NCBI RefSeq assembly: GCF_000733925.1
Contig: NZ_JPOO01000003.1
Location: 930,001 to 994,000, forward strand
DNA from: Arenibacter algicola
Lineage (GTDB): Bacteria > Bacteroidota > Bacteroidia > Flavobacteriales > Flavobacteriaceae
DNA length: 64,000 nucleotides
Direction: 5' to 3'
Below, piece after piece: positions 26,163 through 34,564 of the stretch. The notes under the pieces were generated by a model. The model made no database searches, was not told the DNA's origin, and worked only from the letters and a program-made list of their open reading frames with translations. A program made the translations under genes and the position numbers. How positions within the stretch are numbered: position 1 is the first letter of the stretch; each line of letters starts with the position of its first letter.

Positions 26163-28229
26163 ATGGAAAAGAACTTGTCATATAAATTCTTGTTTTATCT
26201 ACTAATTTTCCTACAACTTCTGATCATCGGTTGTAAGGAGGTTATGGAAAGTGCACCGAACCCAAGGTCTGCGCAAACAAATGACAGTATCGCCTACTGG
26301 TTGGATGAAAAAAATAGTAGTTCCGAAGAGAATTACAAATACAACCTTGGGAAAGCTTTTAATTATGCTTTGGAAACTCAAAATGATTCCCTAAAATCCA
26401 AATATTTCTCAAAAATCTCCTATTACTACTCTGTTCTAGGCGACTCCCTTCAGTTTAGACGCTCCAACAAAATTGCGCTCAAGCTTTCGGAAAAAATGAA
26501 AGATTCAAGTGCCTTGGCCAACAACCATTGGGATTTGGCTTATTTCTTAGGAGATATTGCAGTTGAAGACAGTGCCTATTATCATTTTTCCCAAGCGGAA
26601 AAAATATTTAAAGCACTGAAAAATGATTATCCCAGAGCCCGTGTTCTTTACAACATGGCTCAGGTACAAGCAAGTGTAAAAGACTATACGAGTAGTGAAA
26701 TAACGACCATTGAGGCCATTGAATTATTCAAGCCGTTGAATAAAGATTACAATCTTTATATGTGCTACAACAATCTAGGATCGGTCACCAACGCTCTAAA
26801 GGAATATGATAAAGCACTTGAATATTATGGTAAGTCGTTATTATACCTGGACAAATCGGATAACGATAATCTAAACCGGTTCAACGTTATAAATAACATA
26901 GGTAAGGTTTATCATGACAAAGGACAATATAATAAAGCATTGGAATCATTTAAGCAAGTTATCAGCGCCGATAGCCTGTATAATAAGGATGCCAGATTAT
27001 ACTCCATTGCACTTTCCAATTATGCCAATGCCAAGAATAAACTGGGAGATACAACTGGTGTCCTCTCTTTATTAGAGAAAGCCATCAAAATTAAAGACAG
27101 CTTAAACGACACCAAGAGTTTAGCAATTACCTATTACGAAATAGCCGAATATTATTTGAGCAAAAAAGACACGGGCATGGCCATGCAATACGCCCAAAAC
27201 TCCAAAATTATCTCGGAACAATCGAGCAATAATTTTCGCCTGCTCGAGTCCCTGGAACTTTTGGCCAAATTGGACCCCATTAATTCATCCCGATATACGC
27301 AGGAATATATAAAACTGAATGATAGTTTACTTAGGGAGGAACGTGCCGTTAGAAATAAGTTTACCCGGATTAGGTTCGAGACCGATGAATTTATTGAACA
27401 AAATGAACTGTTGACACGGCAGCGCCAATTATGGATCGGGATTGCCTTTACCCTATTTGTACTAGCTGCATTTATATTGATTACCATAGATCAACGTCGC
27501 AAAAATCAGAAATTGAGATTCGAACAAGCACAACAGAAAGCGAATCAGGAAATCTTTAATTTACTCTTGGCGCAAAACAAGAAGGTGGAAGAAGGTAAAC
27601 AATTGGAAAAGAAACGGATATCTGAGGAACTTCATGACGGCATATTAGGACAAATGTTGGGAATACGTTTAATTCTTTCCGGACTTAACAATAAAACCGA
27701 TTCCGATTCCGTTCTTAAACGCAGTGACCTGCTTAAGAAATTACAAGGTTTGGAGGAGGAAATCCGTACAATTTCCCATGAATTGAGCAGGGCATCGCAA
27801 GAAAAAATTCATAACTTTATTGTATCCATTGAAGAATTGGTCAAAACAATTCAAGATTCCTCGAAAATGAAATGTCATTTTGAGTATGACCATAAAATAG
27901 ATTGGGACCAGTTAAAGGGAGATATTAAAATTAACATTTATAGGATTGTGCAAGAAAGTTTGCAGAATTGTATAAAGCATGCCAAGGCCACTAAAGTGGA
28001 CCTATTGTTCGAATCCGAAGATGATCATGTGCGGATTATAGTATTGGACAACGGCGTTGGTTTTGACCAGAAGAAGGGAAAAAGAGGTATAGGACTTAAA
28101 AACATTAATTCCAGATTGGAGAAGTTGAAAGGAACTTATGACATTCAAAGTAAAATTGGACAGGGTACGAAGGTAATCGTTACCATTCCCTGTATTATGG
28201 AAGAAGAGGCAGAACCTGTACATGCCTAA
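26163..28229 (+). CDS. TPR-domain sensor histidine kinase (NarL/HisKA_3 type)
   Basis: A 688-residue protein. The N-terminus has a hydrophobic signal with a lipobox-like IIGC at residue 24. Residues of about 60-410 are TPR units (LYMCYNNLGSVTNALKEYDK, FNVINNIGKVYHDKGQYNKA), predicted to be periplasmic. One membrane helix spans about 423-444. The cytoplasmic part has a HisKA_3 dimerisation domain with phospho-His H491 in KKRISEELHDG and a HATPase_c domain (N box VQESLQNCIKHA, G1 DNGVGFD, G2 GIGLKNINSR). It should phosphorylate the response regulator encoded 23 bases downstream. TPR domains bind peptides or proteins, so the ligand may be a peptide. The start at 26163 is supported by the signal, despite the terminator just upstream. 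Confidence 0.92.
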   Translation: MEKNLSYKFLFYLLIFLQLLIIGCKEVMESAPNPRSAQTNDSIAYWLDEKNSSSEENYKYNLGKAFNYALETQNDSLKSKYFSKISYYYSVLGDSLQFRRSNKIALKLSEKMKDSSALANNHWDLAYFLGDIAVEDSAYYHFSQAEKIFKALKNDYPRARVLYNMAQVQASVKDYTSSEITTIEAIELFKPLNKDYNLYMCYNNLGSVTNALKEYDKALEYYGKSLLYLDKSDNDNLNRFNVINNIGKVYHDKGQYNKALESFKQVISADSLYNKDARLYSIALSNYANAKNKLGDTTGVLSLLEKAIKIKDSLNDTKSLAITYYEIAEYYLSKKDTGMAMQYAQNSKIISEQSSNNFRLLESLELLAKLDPINSSRYTQEYIKLNDSLLREERAVRNKFTRIRFETDEFIEQNELLTRQRQLWIGIAFTLFVLAAFILITIDQRRKNQKLRFEQAQQKANQEIFNLLLAQNKKVEEGKQLEKKRISEELHDGILGQMLGIRLILSGLNNKTDSDSVLKRSDLLKKLQGLEEEIRTISHELSRASQEKIHNFIVSIEELVKTIQDSSKMKCHFEYDHKIDWDQLKGDIKINIYRIVQESLQNCIKHAKATKVDLLFESEDDHVRIIVLDNGVGFDQKKGKRGIGLKNINSRLEKLKGTYDIQSKIGQGTKVIVTIPCIMEEEAEPVHA

Positions 28230-28252
28230 TATATTATGTAATTGATAATAGA

Positions 28253-28921
28253 ATGAGAACTTTAAGAGTCTTAACGATAGATGATCATGAAATGATCACT
28301 ACTGGATATAAATATCTTTTGGAAGCTGCCGAATTTGAAGAATTTCAGATAAAAGTAGAAACAGCCAATACTTTCGAAACCGGAAAGCAAAAAATAGAGG
28401 ATTCGGCCAGATCTTTTAAATATGACCTATTGTTGTTGGATGTACAATTAACGGAGACCCATTTGGAGGAACCATATTCCGGTGAGGACTTGGGAATTTT
28501 CGCAAGAAAAATTATTCCGGATACCAAAATTGTCTTTATGTCCTCATTTAGTGATAATTATAGAATAAACAGCATTCTAAAAAATGTGAACCCCGATGGT
28601 TATATGGTAAAATCGGAAGTGGACGAAAAATCGCTGATTGCCATGGTAAAAGGCGTAATCAATTCCCCCCCTTACTATAGTCAAAAAGCATTGGTGGCCA
28701 TTAGAAAAAAAGTCTCCAATGACCTATTATTGGACGATAATGACAAAAAAATACTCTATCACGTTTCAATTGGAACAAGGACAAAGGATATGGTCGATTT
28801 TATAAACCTGTCCCTAGCTGGAATAGAAAATAGAAAAAGACAGCTTAAGGTAATTTTTGGAGTAGAAAAACAGAACGATTTGGCTCTGGTCCATGAGGCT
28901 AGAAACAGAGGATTTCTTTAA
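28253..28921 (+). CDS. NarL-like response regulator
   Basis: A 222-residue protein. The receiver domain (1-130) is complete: acidic pair D10-D11 in LTIDDHEM, phosphoacceptor D63 in LLLLDVQL, and the Lys in GYMVKSEVDE. An extended loop (TETHLEEPYSGEDLG) after the phosphosite is unusual. The C-terminal part (about 155-222) resembles the HTH of the NarL/LuxR group in position, but the sequence (HVSIGTRTKDMVDFINLS, GIENRKRQLKVIFG) is divergent. It lies 23 bases behind the TPR kinase and is its likely partner. Its DNA target is unknown; the palindromes at 24578 and 29087 are candidates. Confidence 0.88.
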   Translation: MRTLRVLTIDDHEMITTGYKYLLEAAEFEEFQIKVETANTFETGKQKIEDSARSFKYDLLLLDVQLTETHLEEPYSGEDLGIFARKIIPDTKIVFMSSFSDNYRINSILKNVNPDGYMVKSEVDEKSLIAMVKGVINSPPYYSQKALVAIRKKVSNDLLLDDNDKKILYHVSIGTRTKDMVDFINLSLAGIENRKRQLKVIFGVEKQNDLALVHEARNRGFL

Positions 28922-29086
28922 TCCAATCCTTGCCATTTCTCACACTTTTGAGGTGCTTTCCGACTCGAATACCCATAATTCCCAAAAAATATTGTCAGAC
29001 ACCTTTATTACCCTCCATTTAAGACGTTCCGAATGCCTCTTTACCGTTTAACGTCTACTTTTTCGACGAATACACCCTATTTGAAT

Positions 29087-29147
29087 GAAAACCTTAGTTT
29101 TTCTAAGGTTTTTATCGAATTAAGGACAAAGCATTAGCCTAATTTTG
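29087..29147 (+). promoter_or_regulatory. 24-base palindromic element, copy 2, with a -7 box
   Basis: The element at 29087-29110 has half-sites AACCTTAG and CTAAGGTT across TTTTT. It ends 29 bases before a perfect -7 box TAATTTTG at 29140-29147, the same spacing as in copy 1. No TTG is found in the -33 region, so the promoter probably needs an activator. The -7 box is 31 bases before the start codon at 29179. The hairpin with its TTTTT tail could instead act as a terminator for the response regulator gene that ends at 28921, but the fixed spacing in both copies argues for a promoter element. Confidence 0.6.
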
Positions 29148-29178
29148 ACATAAGTTTTTTAATTAATTAGTATATAGG

Positions 29179-29850
29179 ATGTCGAAATCGGGAAACGAAT
29201 TTTTCAATAATCCAAAAATCGGAACACAGAGCACCGACCATATTGTTGGTTTAGAGGTTTTTAGAAAAGGTTTGGAAAAGCATTTTTTTGCGGAGGTTAG
29301 TATTGGTAATTATGGCTTAAAAGAAGAATCCGCCAATTTGATCATAGATATTAAGTGCAACCTTAGTCTGGACGAAGCTTTGTTTTACATCAACAAACCA
29401 TCAACTTGCAGCGGTCGCCCTAAAAATTCCGGTGAAGAAAAGACAATATTATTCCTATTGGCATATTCGCAACTAAAAAAACTGAACACTACAACAATAG
29501 ATATCAGCGAACTAACCATATCATTGACAGACACCACCATACTGATCAGTAAAATTTACGATCAAAGTATAGCGGACCAACTCGAAAACATCTTTACGGA
29601 ACTTATTAACCACAATGTATACTATACCAAAGGTTTAAATGAGACACCTTTTGAAGTTTTTATACCTGTCTTTGAGGAGGACACCTTGGAAAGCGATGTT
29701 AAATTGAAGAATATCGTTTCGGACAACAACAATACGAACGACTATTTCGGATTTTGGGGCATGTATTATGACCAAACCGAAGAAGCGGCGATATATGACC
29801 TAAATACCAAAACTATCATATTCGGTGACATTCAAATCCTTAGTGAATAG
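29179..29850 (+). CDS. unrecognised cytoplasmic protein
   Basis: A 223-residue protein without signal peptide or membrane segment. It is mixed alpha/beta (AEVSIGNYGLKEESANLIID, TILFLLAYSQLKKLNTTTID) with an acidic C-terminus (VFEEDTLESDVKLKNIVSD, YYDQTEEAAIYDLNTKT). I recognise no domain or active site. Its promoter carries the same palindromic element as the LytTR gene, and it lies 257 bases behind the kinase/regulator pair, so it may be an output of this locus. It ends in a hairpin shared with glyA. Confidence 0.7.
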   Translation: MSKSGNEFFNNPKIGTQSTDHIVGLEVFRKGLEKHFFAEVSIGNYGLKEESANLIIDIKCNLSLDEALFYINKPSTCSGRPKNSGEEKTILFLLAYSQLKKLNTTTIDISELTISLTDTTILISKIYDQSIADQLENIFTELINHNVYYTKGLNETPFEVFIPVFEEDTLESDVKLKNIVSDNNNTNDYFGFWGMYYDQTEEAAIYDLNTKTIIFGDIQILSE

Positions 29851-29866
29851 GAGGATTTGCAATAAA

Positions 29867-29933
29867 AAAACTGTCCACAAAGAATCAAGTCTAAATAAAT
29901 TAAGACCTGATTGTACACCTTATGGACAGTTTT
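29867..29933. terminator. bidirectional terminator between the unknown gene and glyA
   Basis: Outer arms ACTGTCCA and TGGACAGT (29870-29877 and 29923-29930) enclose an inner stem (CAAGTCT / AGACCTG). A run of A precedes and a run of T follows, so each strand reads a U-tract after the stem. It lies between the stops at 29850 (plus) and 29945 (minus). Confidence 0.7.
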
Positions 29934-29944
29934 CTAAATGTATA

Positions 29945-31219
29945 TTAAGCGTTGAACAACTCTCTGGAATGCATTAGGGCATTAACTTTTTCCCTTACAT
30001 CATCAATAATCTTCTCATCTTCAGGATTCATTATAACCTGATCAATAAACTCTACAATTACCTTCATTTGGTCTTCTTTTAAACCTCTTGTGGTAATTGC
30101 GGCCGTACCAAAACGTATACCACTGGTTACAAAAGGAGATTTATCATCAAAGGGAACCATATTCTTATTAGCAGTGATATCTGCTTTTACCAAGGCATTT
30201 TCAGCATCTTTTCCAGTGATATTCTTGTTTCTAAGATCAATCAACATCATATGGTTATCGGTACCACCAGAAATAATATTATACCCTTTGTCCATAAAAG
30301 CGCTTGCCATTGCCGCAGCATTTTTCTTCACTTGAAGCATATAGTGCAAGAATTCATCGGTCAAGGCCTCACCAAAAGCAATTGCCTTTGCAGCAATAAT
30401 GTGCTCCAAAGGACCACCTTGATTACCTGGAAACACTGCCAAATCCAACAAAGCGGACATTTTTCTTAAAGAACCGTTCTTCAACTTCACCCCAAAAGGA
30501 TTGTCAAAATCTTCACCCATTAAAATAAGGCCACCTCTTGGCCCACGCAAGGTTTTATGGGTCGTTGTGGTTACAATATGACAATGCGGAATTGGATCGT
30601 TAAGAATGCCTTTGGCAATAAGTCCGGCAGGATGGGATATATCGGCCAAAAGTATAGCTCCTACACTGTCTGCAATTTCCCTGAATCTTTTAAAATCCAT
30701 ATCTCTGGAATAGGCAGAAGCCCCTGCAATAATAAGCTTAGGCTGTTCTTTGGTGGTTATGGCCTGAATTTTGTCGTAGTTGAGTACGCCAGTCTCCTCA
30801 TCAACCCCATAAAACACAGGATTGTATAATCTTCCGGAAAAATTTACGGGCGAACCATGGGTCAAATGACCACCATGCGATAGATCAAATCCAAGAATGG
30901 TATCGCCTGGCTGTAGACAAGCATGATATACAGAGGCATTGGCTTGAGACCCAGAGTGCGGCTGAACATTGGCATACGCGGCACCAAATAATTGCTTGGC
31001 CCTATCTATGGCCAATTGCTCTATTTCATCCACTACTTCACAACCTCCATAATAGCGCTTGCCTGGATAACCTTCTGCATATTTATTGGTCAATACGGAT
31101 CCGGCAGCCTCCATTACTTGGGGACTGGTGAAATTTTCGGAAGCAATTAGTTCAATTCCATCTATTTGGCGTTCCTTTTCCGCCTCAATTAGTTCAAAAA
31201 TTTGATTGTCGCGTTGCAT
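29945..31219 (-). CDS. glyA: serine hydroxymethyltransferase
   Basis: GlyA converts serine and tetrahydrofolate to glycine and methylene-tetrahydrofolate with PLP. The 424-residue length is normal. Motifs are EGYPGKRYYGGCEVVD, NVQPHSGSQANASVY, the ADISHPAGLIAKG segment, the PLP-Lys segment TTTTHKTLRGPRGG, and GTAAITTRGLKED near the end. It supplies one-carbon units, which PanB in this window also uses. It is divergent from fahA with a perfect -7 box (TATTTTTG on the minus strand at 31253-31246) and ends in a shared terminator. Confidence 0.97.
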   Translation of the reverse strand: MQRDNQIFELIEAEKERQIDGIELIASENFTSPQVMEAAGSVLTNKYAEGYPGKRYYGGCEVVDEIEQLAIDRAKQLFGAAYANVQPHSGSQANASVYHACLQPGDTILGFDLSHGGHLTHGSPVNFSGRLYNPVFYGVDEETGVLNYDKIQAITTKEQPKLIIAGASAYSRDMDFKRFREIADSVGAILLADISHPAGLIAKGILNDPIPHCHIVTTTTHKTLRGPRGGLILMGEDFDNPFGVKLKNGSLRKMSALLDLAVFPGNQGGPLEHIIAAKAIAFGEALTDEFLHYMLQVKKNAAAMASAFMDKGYNIISGGTDNHMMLIDLRNKNITGKDAENALVKADITANKNMVPFDDKSPFVTSGIRFGTAAITTRGLKEDQMKVIVEFIDQVIMNPEDEKIIDDVREKVNALMHSRELFNA

Positions 31220-31245
31220 AAAGTAATATTCTATTAAATAATGTG

Positions 31246-31293
31246 CAAAAATACGAATTGCCGACCGTTAATTCCTAGAAAATAATATATTTG
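31246..31293. promoter_or_regulatory. divergent -7 boxes for glyA and fahA
   Basis: TATTTTTG on the minus strand (31253-31246) lies 26 bases before the glyA start. TATATTTG on the plus strand (31286-31293) lies 37 bases before the fahA start. Both are perfect TAnnTTTG boxes, but the -33 TTG is absent for glyA and 25 bases away (31258-31260) for fahA, so these are weaker calls. Confidence 0.45.
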
Positions 31294-31330
31294 ATAAGAT
31301 ATTTATTAAACACAAGTTAACAACTCGAAA

Positions 31331-32620
31331 ATGCCGTTAAAAACTAATCTTCCAGAAAAAAAAACATGGTTACCAGTACCAGACAATTCTGATTTCCCCA
31401 TTCAGAATATTCCTTTTGGAGTTTTCCTGACCAGGGATGATATTATCACCATAGGCTCAAGAATTGGTGATTACGCAATAGATTTAGGGGCATTGCATCA
31501 ATTGGGATATTTTAAGGACATCCCGTTGACCGATGATATTTTTTTACAGGACACCCTTAACGATTTTATCTCCGACGGTAAAAAGACCTGGCGTTTGGTC
31601 CGGAACAGGATCAGTGAAATATTCGACATCAACAACAACGATTTGAAGAACAACGAAGAACATAAAAATATTGTTCTTTTTACCATGGACGAAATAGAAA
31701 TGCAGCTTCCGGTGCAAATTGGGGATTATACCGATTTTTATTCCAGTAAGGAGCATGCGACCAATGTAGGCAAAATGTTCAGGGATCCGGCAAATGCCCT
31801 TTTGCCCAATTGGCTGCACATACCGGTTGGGTATCACGGCAGAAGCTCCTCTATAGTACCCAGTGGCACTTCTGTTAGAAGACCCATGGGACAGACCCTT
31901 CCTGCGGGAGAGGAACAACCTGTTTTTGGTCCGTCCAAATTGGTGGATTTTGAATTGGAAATGGCGTTTATTACCACGGACGCCAATGTTTTGGGAGAAC
32001 CAATTCCTGTTGAGGAAGCAGAGAATTATATATTTGGAATGGTACTTTTTAACGATTGGAGCGCCAGGGATATACAAAAATGGGAATACGTGCCTTTAGG
32101 TCCGTTTCTGGCCAAAAATTTTGCATCCTCCATTTCACCTTGGATAGTTACTTTGGATGCCTTGGAGCCTTTTAGGGTGGCAAGTCCGGAACAGACCCCT
32201 ACACCCCTGCCCTATTTACAACAAACAGGAAAAAAAGGTTTCGATATAAATTTAGAAGTTTCCATAAAACCAGAAGGGGGTAAAGCAACTACTGTTACCC
32301 GATCCAATTTTAAATATATGTATTGGACAATGGCCCAACAACTAGCCCACCATACCATAAATGGCTGCAAAGTAAATAGTGGTGACATGATGGGTAGCGG
32401 GACTATTTCTGGCCCTACCCCTGATACTTACGGCTCCATGTTGGAACTTACTTGGCGTGGGGAAAAACCCCTTACCTTGGAAGACGGATCTAGCAGAAAG
32501 TTCATTGAGGATTACGATACAGTGACTATAACCGGGTATTGCAAAAAAGATAATGTCCGTATTGGTTTTGGGGAAGTTACTACCAAATTATTGCCCGTTT
32601 TTCAACAGAAAAAGAAATAA
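31331..32620 (+). CDS. fahA: fumarylacetoacetase
   Basis: This enzyme hydrolyses fumarylacetoacetate to fumarate and acetoacetate, the last step of phenylalanine/tyrosine breakdown. The 429-residue length and the two-domain order fit: an SH3-like N-terminal domain (about 15-115) and the catalytic FAH domain. Motifs are DFYSSKEHATNVGKMFR (metal-site Asp and catalytic His), LPIGYHGRSSSI-like PVGYHGRSSSIVPSG, DFELEMAFITT, FNDWSARDIQKWEYVPLGP and GSGTISGPTPDTYGSMLEL. Other homogentisate-pathway genes are not adjacent. It is followed after 113 bases by a lipoprotein gene on the same strand. Confidence 0.96.
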   Translation: MPLKTNLPEKKTWLPVPDNSDFPIQNIPFGVFLTRDDIITIGSRIGDYAIDLGALHQLGYFKDIPLTDDIFLQDTLNDFISDGKKTWRLVRNRISEIFDINNNDLKNNEEHKNIVLFTMDEIEMQLPVQIGDYTDFYSSKEHATNVGKMFRDPANALLPNWLHIPVGYHGRSSSIVPSGTSVRRPMGQTLPAGEEQPVFGPSKLVDFELEMAFITTDANVLGEPIPVEEAENYIFGMVLFNDWSARDIQKWEYVPLGPFLAKNFASSISPWIVTLDALEPFRVASPEQTPTPLPYLQQTGKKGFDINLEVSIKPEGGKATTVTRSNFKYMYWTMAQQLAHHTINGCKVNSGDMMGSGTISGPTPDTYGSMLELTWRGEKPLTLEDGSSRKFIEDYDTVTITGYCKKDNVRIGFGEVTTKLLPVFQQKKK

Positions 32621-32733
32621 AGCATAAAAAAACAGCCCCATTTTGTACGATATCTAATAGTTTAACGTTCGTGTATAGGACTATTTTGGCATAGCTATTG
32701 AACTATGTCGATAATATTTTTAAACCAAACGTT

Positions 32734-33921
32734 ATGAAACAAATATTACTCACCTCGTTGATGCTGTTCTTTTTAATCTCTTGCGGAGGGGTCAAAAAAA
32801 CACAGGAAGCCCTAAATACGGGCAACTATGGCAATGCTATAAATACCGCCCTTAAAAACATTGCGGAAAACAAAACCAAGAAATCCAGTCAACCCTACAT
32901 TCAAATGTTGGAGGAGGCCTACAAGAAAAATACAGAACGTGAGCTTCAAGAGATCGCCTTCTTAAAGAAAGATAACAATCCGGCCAACCATGAAATAATT
33001 TTTAATGGATATCAAAACCTAAAATCCATTCAGGAGCGCATAAAACCTTTATTGCCTTTAAAACTATATGACGAAAATAGGGATGCCCGATTTTCATTTA
33101 AGGATTATGATGAGGAAATAATAAAGTCCAAACGCGAATTGTCCGACTATTTGTACAGCAATGCCACGGCCCTATTAAATACAGGTCGATACAAGGAAGA
33201 TTTTAGAAAAGCTTTTGATCAATTTTCATATTTAAATGATATAAACCCCAATTACAAGGATACCCAACTTAAATTGGAGGAGGCCCACGACAAAGGTCTG
33301 GATTACGTTCAGGTGGTAATGATCAATGATTCCGAACAAATAGTCCCCAATCGTCTAGAGCAGGAATTATTAAACTTTAATACTTACGGATTAAACGACC
33401 TGTGGACCGTTTACCACACCAACGCACTGGAGAATATTAAGTATGATTATGAGATGCAGGTGGCGTTCAGGAACATCAATATCAGTCCGGAACAGGTTAC
33501 CGAAAAGCAGATCTCCAAGGAAAAGCAGATCAAGGACGGCTACAAATATGCCACAAACCAAGATGGGGAAGTTCTAAAGGACAGCCTGGGCAACAAAATA
33601 AAGATTGATAAATTTAAAACCGTTAAATGTAATTTTTATCAGTTCACCCAGCTGAAGTCGGTTGAAGTAGTCGGGAACGTAAGTTTTTTGGATTTGAACA
33701 GTCAGCAGCAGATTAATTCCTACCCATTGGCCAGCCAGTTTGTCTTTAACCACGTTTACGCCAAACACAACGGTGACACCAATGCGCTTGAGGAAGATAT
33801 GGTCCCGTTATTACAACTATCTGCCGTTCCCTTCCCCAGCAATGAACAAATGGTTTATGATGCGGGAGAAGATTTAAAAGCCAAATTGAAAGGCATAGTC
33901 ACCAGACATCGTTTCAATTAA
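32734..33921 (+). CDS. lipoprotein with TPR-like helices, function unknown
   Basis: A 395-residue protein. The ATG at 32734 starts a lipoprotein signal (MKQILLTSLMLFFLISCGG, lipobox Cys at residue 17). The N-terminal half is helical with TPR-like spacing (GNYGNAINTALKNIAENKTK, GRYKEDFRKAFDQFSYLND). The C-terminal half is beta-rich with a strand-rich segment VKCNFYQFTQLKSVEVVGNV. I recognise no family with confidence. It is probably in the periplasmic or outer-membrane space. A strong hairpin follows the stop. Confidence 0.7.
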   Translation: MKQILLTSLMLFFLISCGGVKKTQEALNTGNYGNAINTALKNIAENKTKKSSQPYIQMLEEAYKKNTERELQEIAFLKKDNNPANHEIIFNGYQNLKSIQERIKPLLPLKLYDENRDARFSFKDYDEEIIKSKRELSDYLYSNATALLNTGRYKEDFRKAFDQFSYLNDINPNYKDTQLKLEEAHDKGLDYVQVVMINDSEQIVPNRLEQELLNFNTYGLNDLWTVYHTNALENIKYDYEMQVAFRNINISPEQVTEKQISKEKQIKDGYKYATNQDGEVLKDSLGNKIKIDKFKTVKCNFYQFTQLKSVEVVGNVSFLDLNSQQQINSYPLASQFVFNHVYAKHNGDTNALEEDMVPLLQLSAVPFPSNEQMVYDAGEDLKAKLKGIVTRHRFN

Positions 33922-33961
33922 ACCTTTAGTAGGTCTTACTTAATTTTTTAGCCCCAATAAG

Positions 33962-34013
33962 AATACATTTAACTGTTAAGAAAGGTTTCCTTAACAGTTA
34001 AATGTATTTTTTT
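33962..34013. terminator. bidirectional terminator that contains the ytxJ stop codon
   Basis: Perfect 19-base arms at 33962-33980 and 33990-34008 around a 9-base loop, followed on the plus strand by a run of Ts to 34013. The minus-strand ytxJ gene stops inside the right arm (stop at 33998-34000), so its last codons form part of the stem. Confidence 0.88.
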
Positions 34014-34399
34014 AAATCCAGTTGAGTAATTGCCCCATGGGATTCATGTGCTACTACGGTTCCGTTTTTAATTACGAGTAACTGTGGCGACTCGTGAACA
34101 ACTCCAAACACATTGCTGGTTTCATTGGAAACAGAACGATATTGGTGCAGATCCAGGTAATGAAGATCTAAACTATTATTGGATATATCATACCCCTCAT
34201 TAAACCGATTCATAACCATTCTACTTATACCACAGGTGGTGGAATGCTTGAATATTACCTGAGGCCTTACATTGGACCTTTCCTTAATTACCTCCAGCTG
34301 CTCTACGGATGCCAATGGCGCCCATGGCACAACCTTCGCTTCTTTTTTTTCCTTTTCGCTATTATTTCCCTTTCCAAAAAGCCCTTTTAGAATCCCCAT
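33998..34399 (-). CDS. ytxJ: bacillithiol-system redox protein YtxJ
   Basis: A 133-residue thioredoxin-fold protein with a single active-site cysteine in HSTTCGISRMVM, the monothiol bacilliredoxin-like motif of YtxJ. The core strands VIFKHSTTC, LDLHYLDLHQYR and SPQLLVIKNGTVV and the end SHGAITQLDLKKYI fit the family. A basic N-terminal tail (MGILKGLFGKGNNSEKEKKE) precedes the fold. It suggests that this organism uses bacillithiol as a low-molecular-weight thiol. It is divergent from clpB and ends inside a terminator stem. Confidence 0.9.
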   Translation of the reverse strand: MGILKGLFGKGNNSEKEKKEAKVVPWAPLASVEQLEVIKERSNVRPQVIFKHSTTCGISRMVMNRFNEGYDISNNSLDLHYLDLHQYRSVSNETSNVFGVVHESPQLLVIKNGTVVAHESHGAITQLDLKKYI

Positions 34400-34485
34400 T
34401 TCGTAATTTTAGTATTAAGTCCAAAAAACGTTGTCAACCTTACAAGCTGCCGAATTGTCGCTTAAAATCAAAAAATAAACGACAT

Positions 34486-34515
34486 TTTGTCCTGTTGCAA
34501 ACCGTGGTAAGGTTG
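34486..34515 (+). promoter_or_regulatory. candidate clpB promoter
   Basis: TTTG at 34486-34489, an 18-base spacer and TAAGGTTG at 34508-34515 (one mismatch to TAnnTTTG). The start codon is 50 bases further on. No CIRCE-type or other heat-shock inverted repeat is visible in the 165-base gap to ytxJ. Confidence 0.4.
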
Positions 34516-34564
34516 TTGCTTTTAAGACTTCAAAAGTAAGCAATAACCTAAAAAAAACAACTAT

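Noticed and set aside
32698..32733. TTG start for the lipoprotein gene 36 bases before the chosen ATG
   Set aside because: The ATG at 32734 begins the lipoprotein signal directly; the upstream residues would spoil it.
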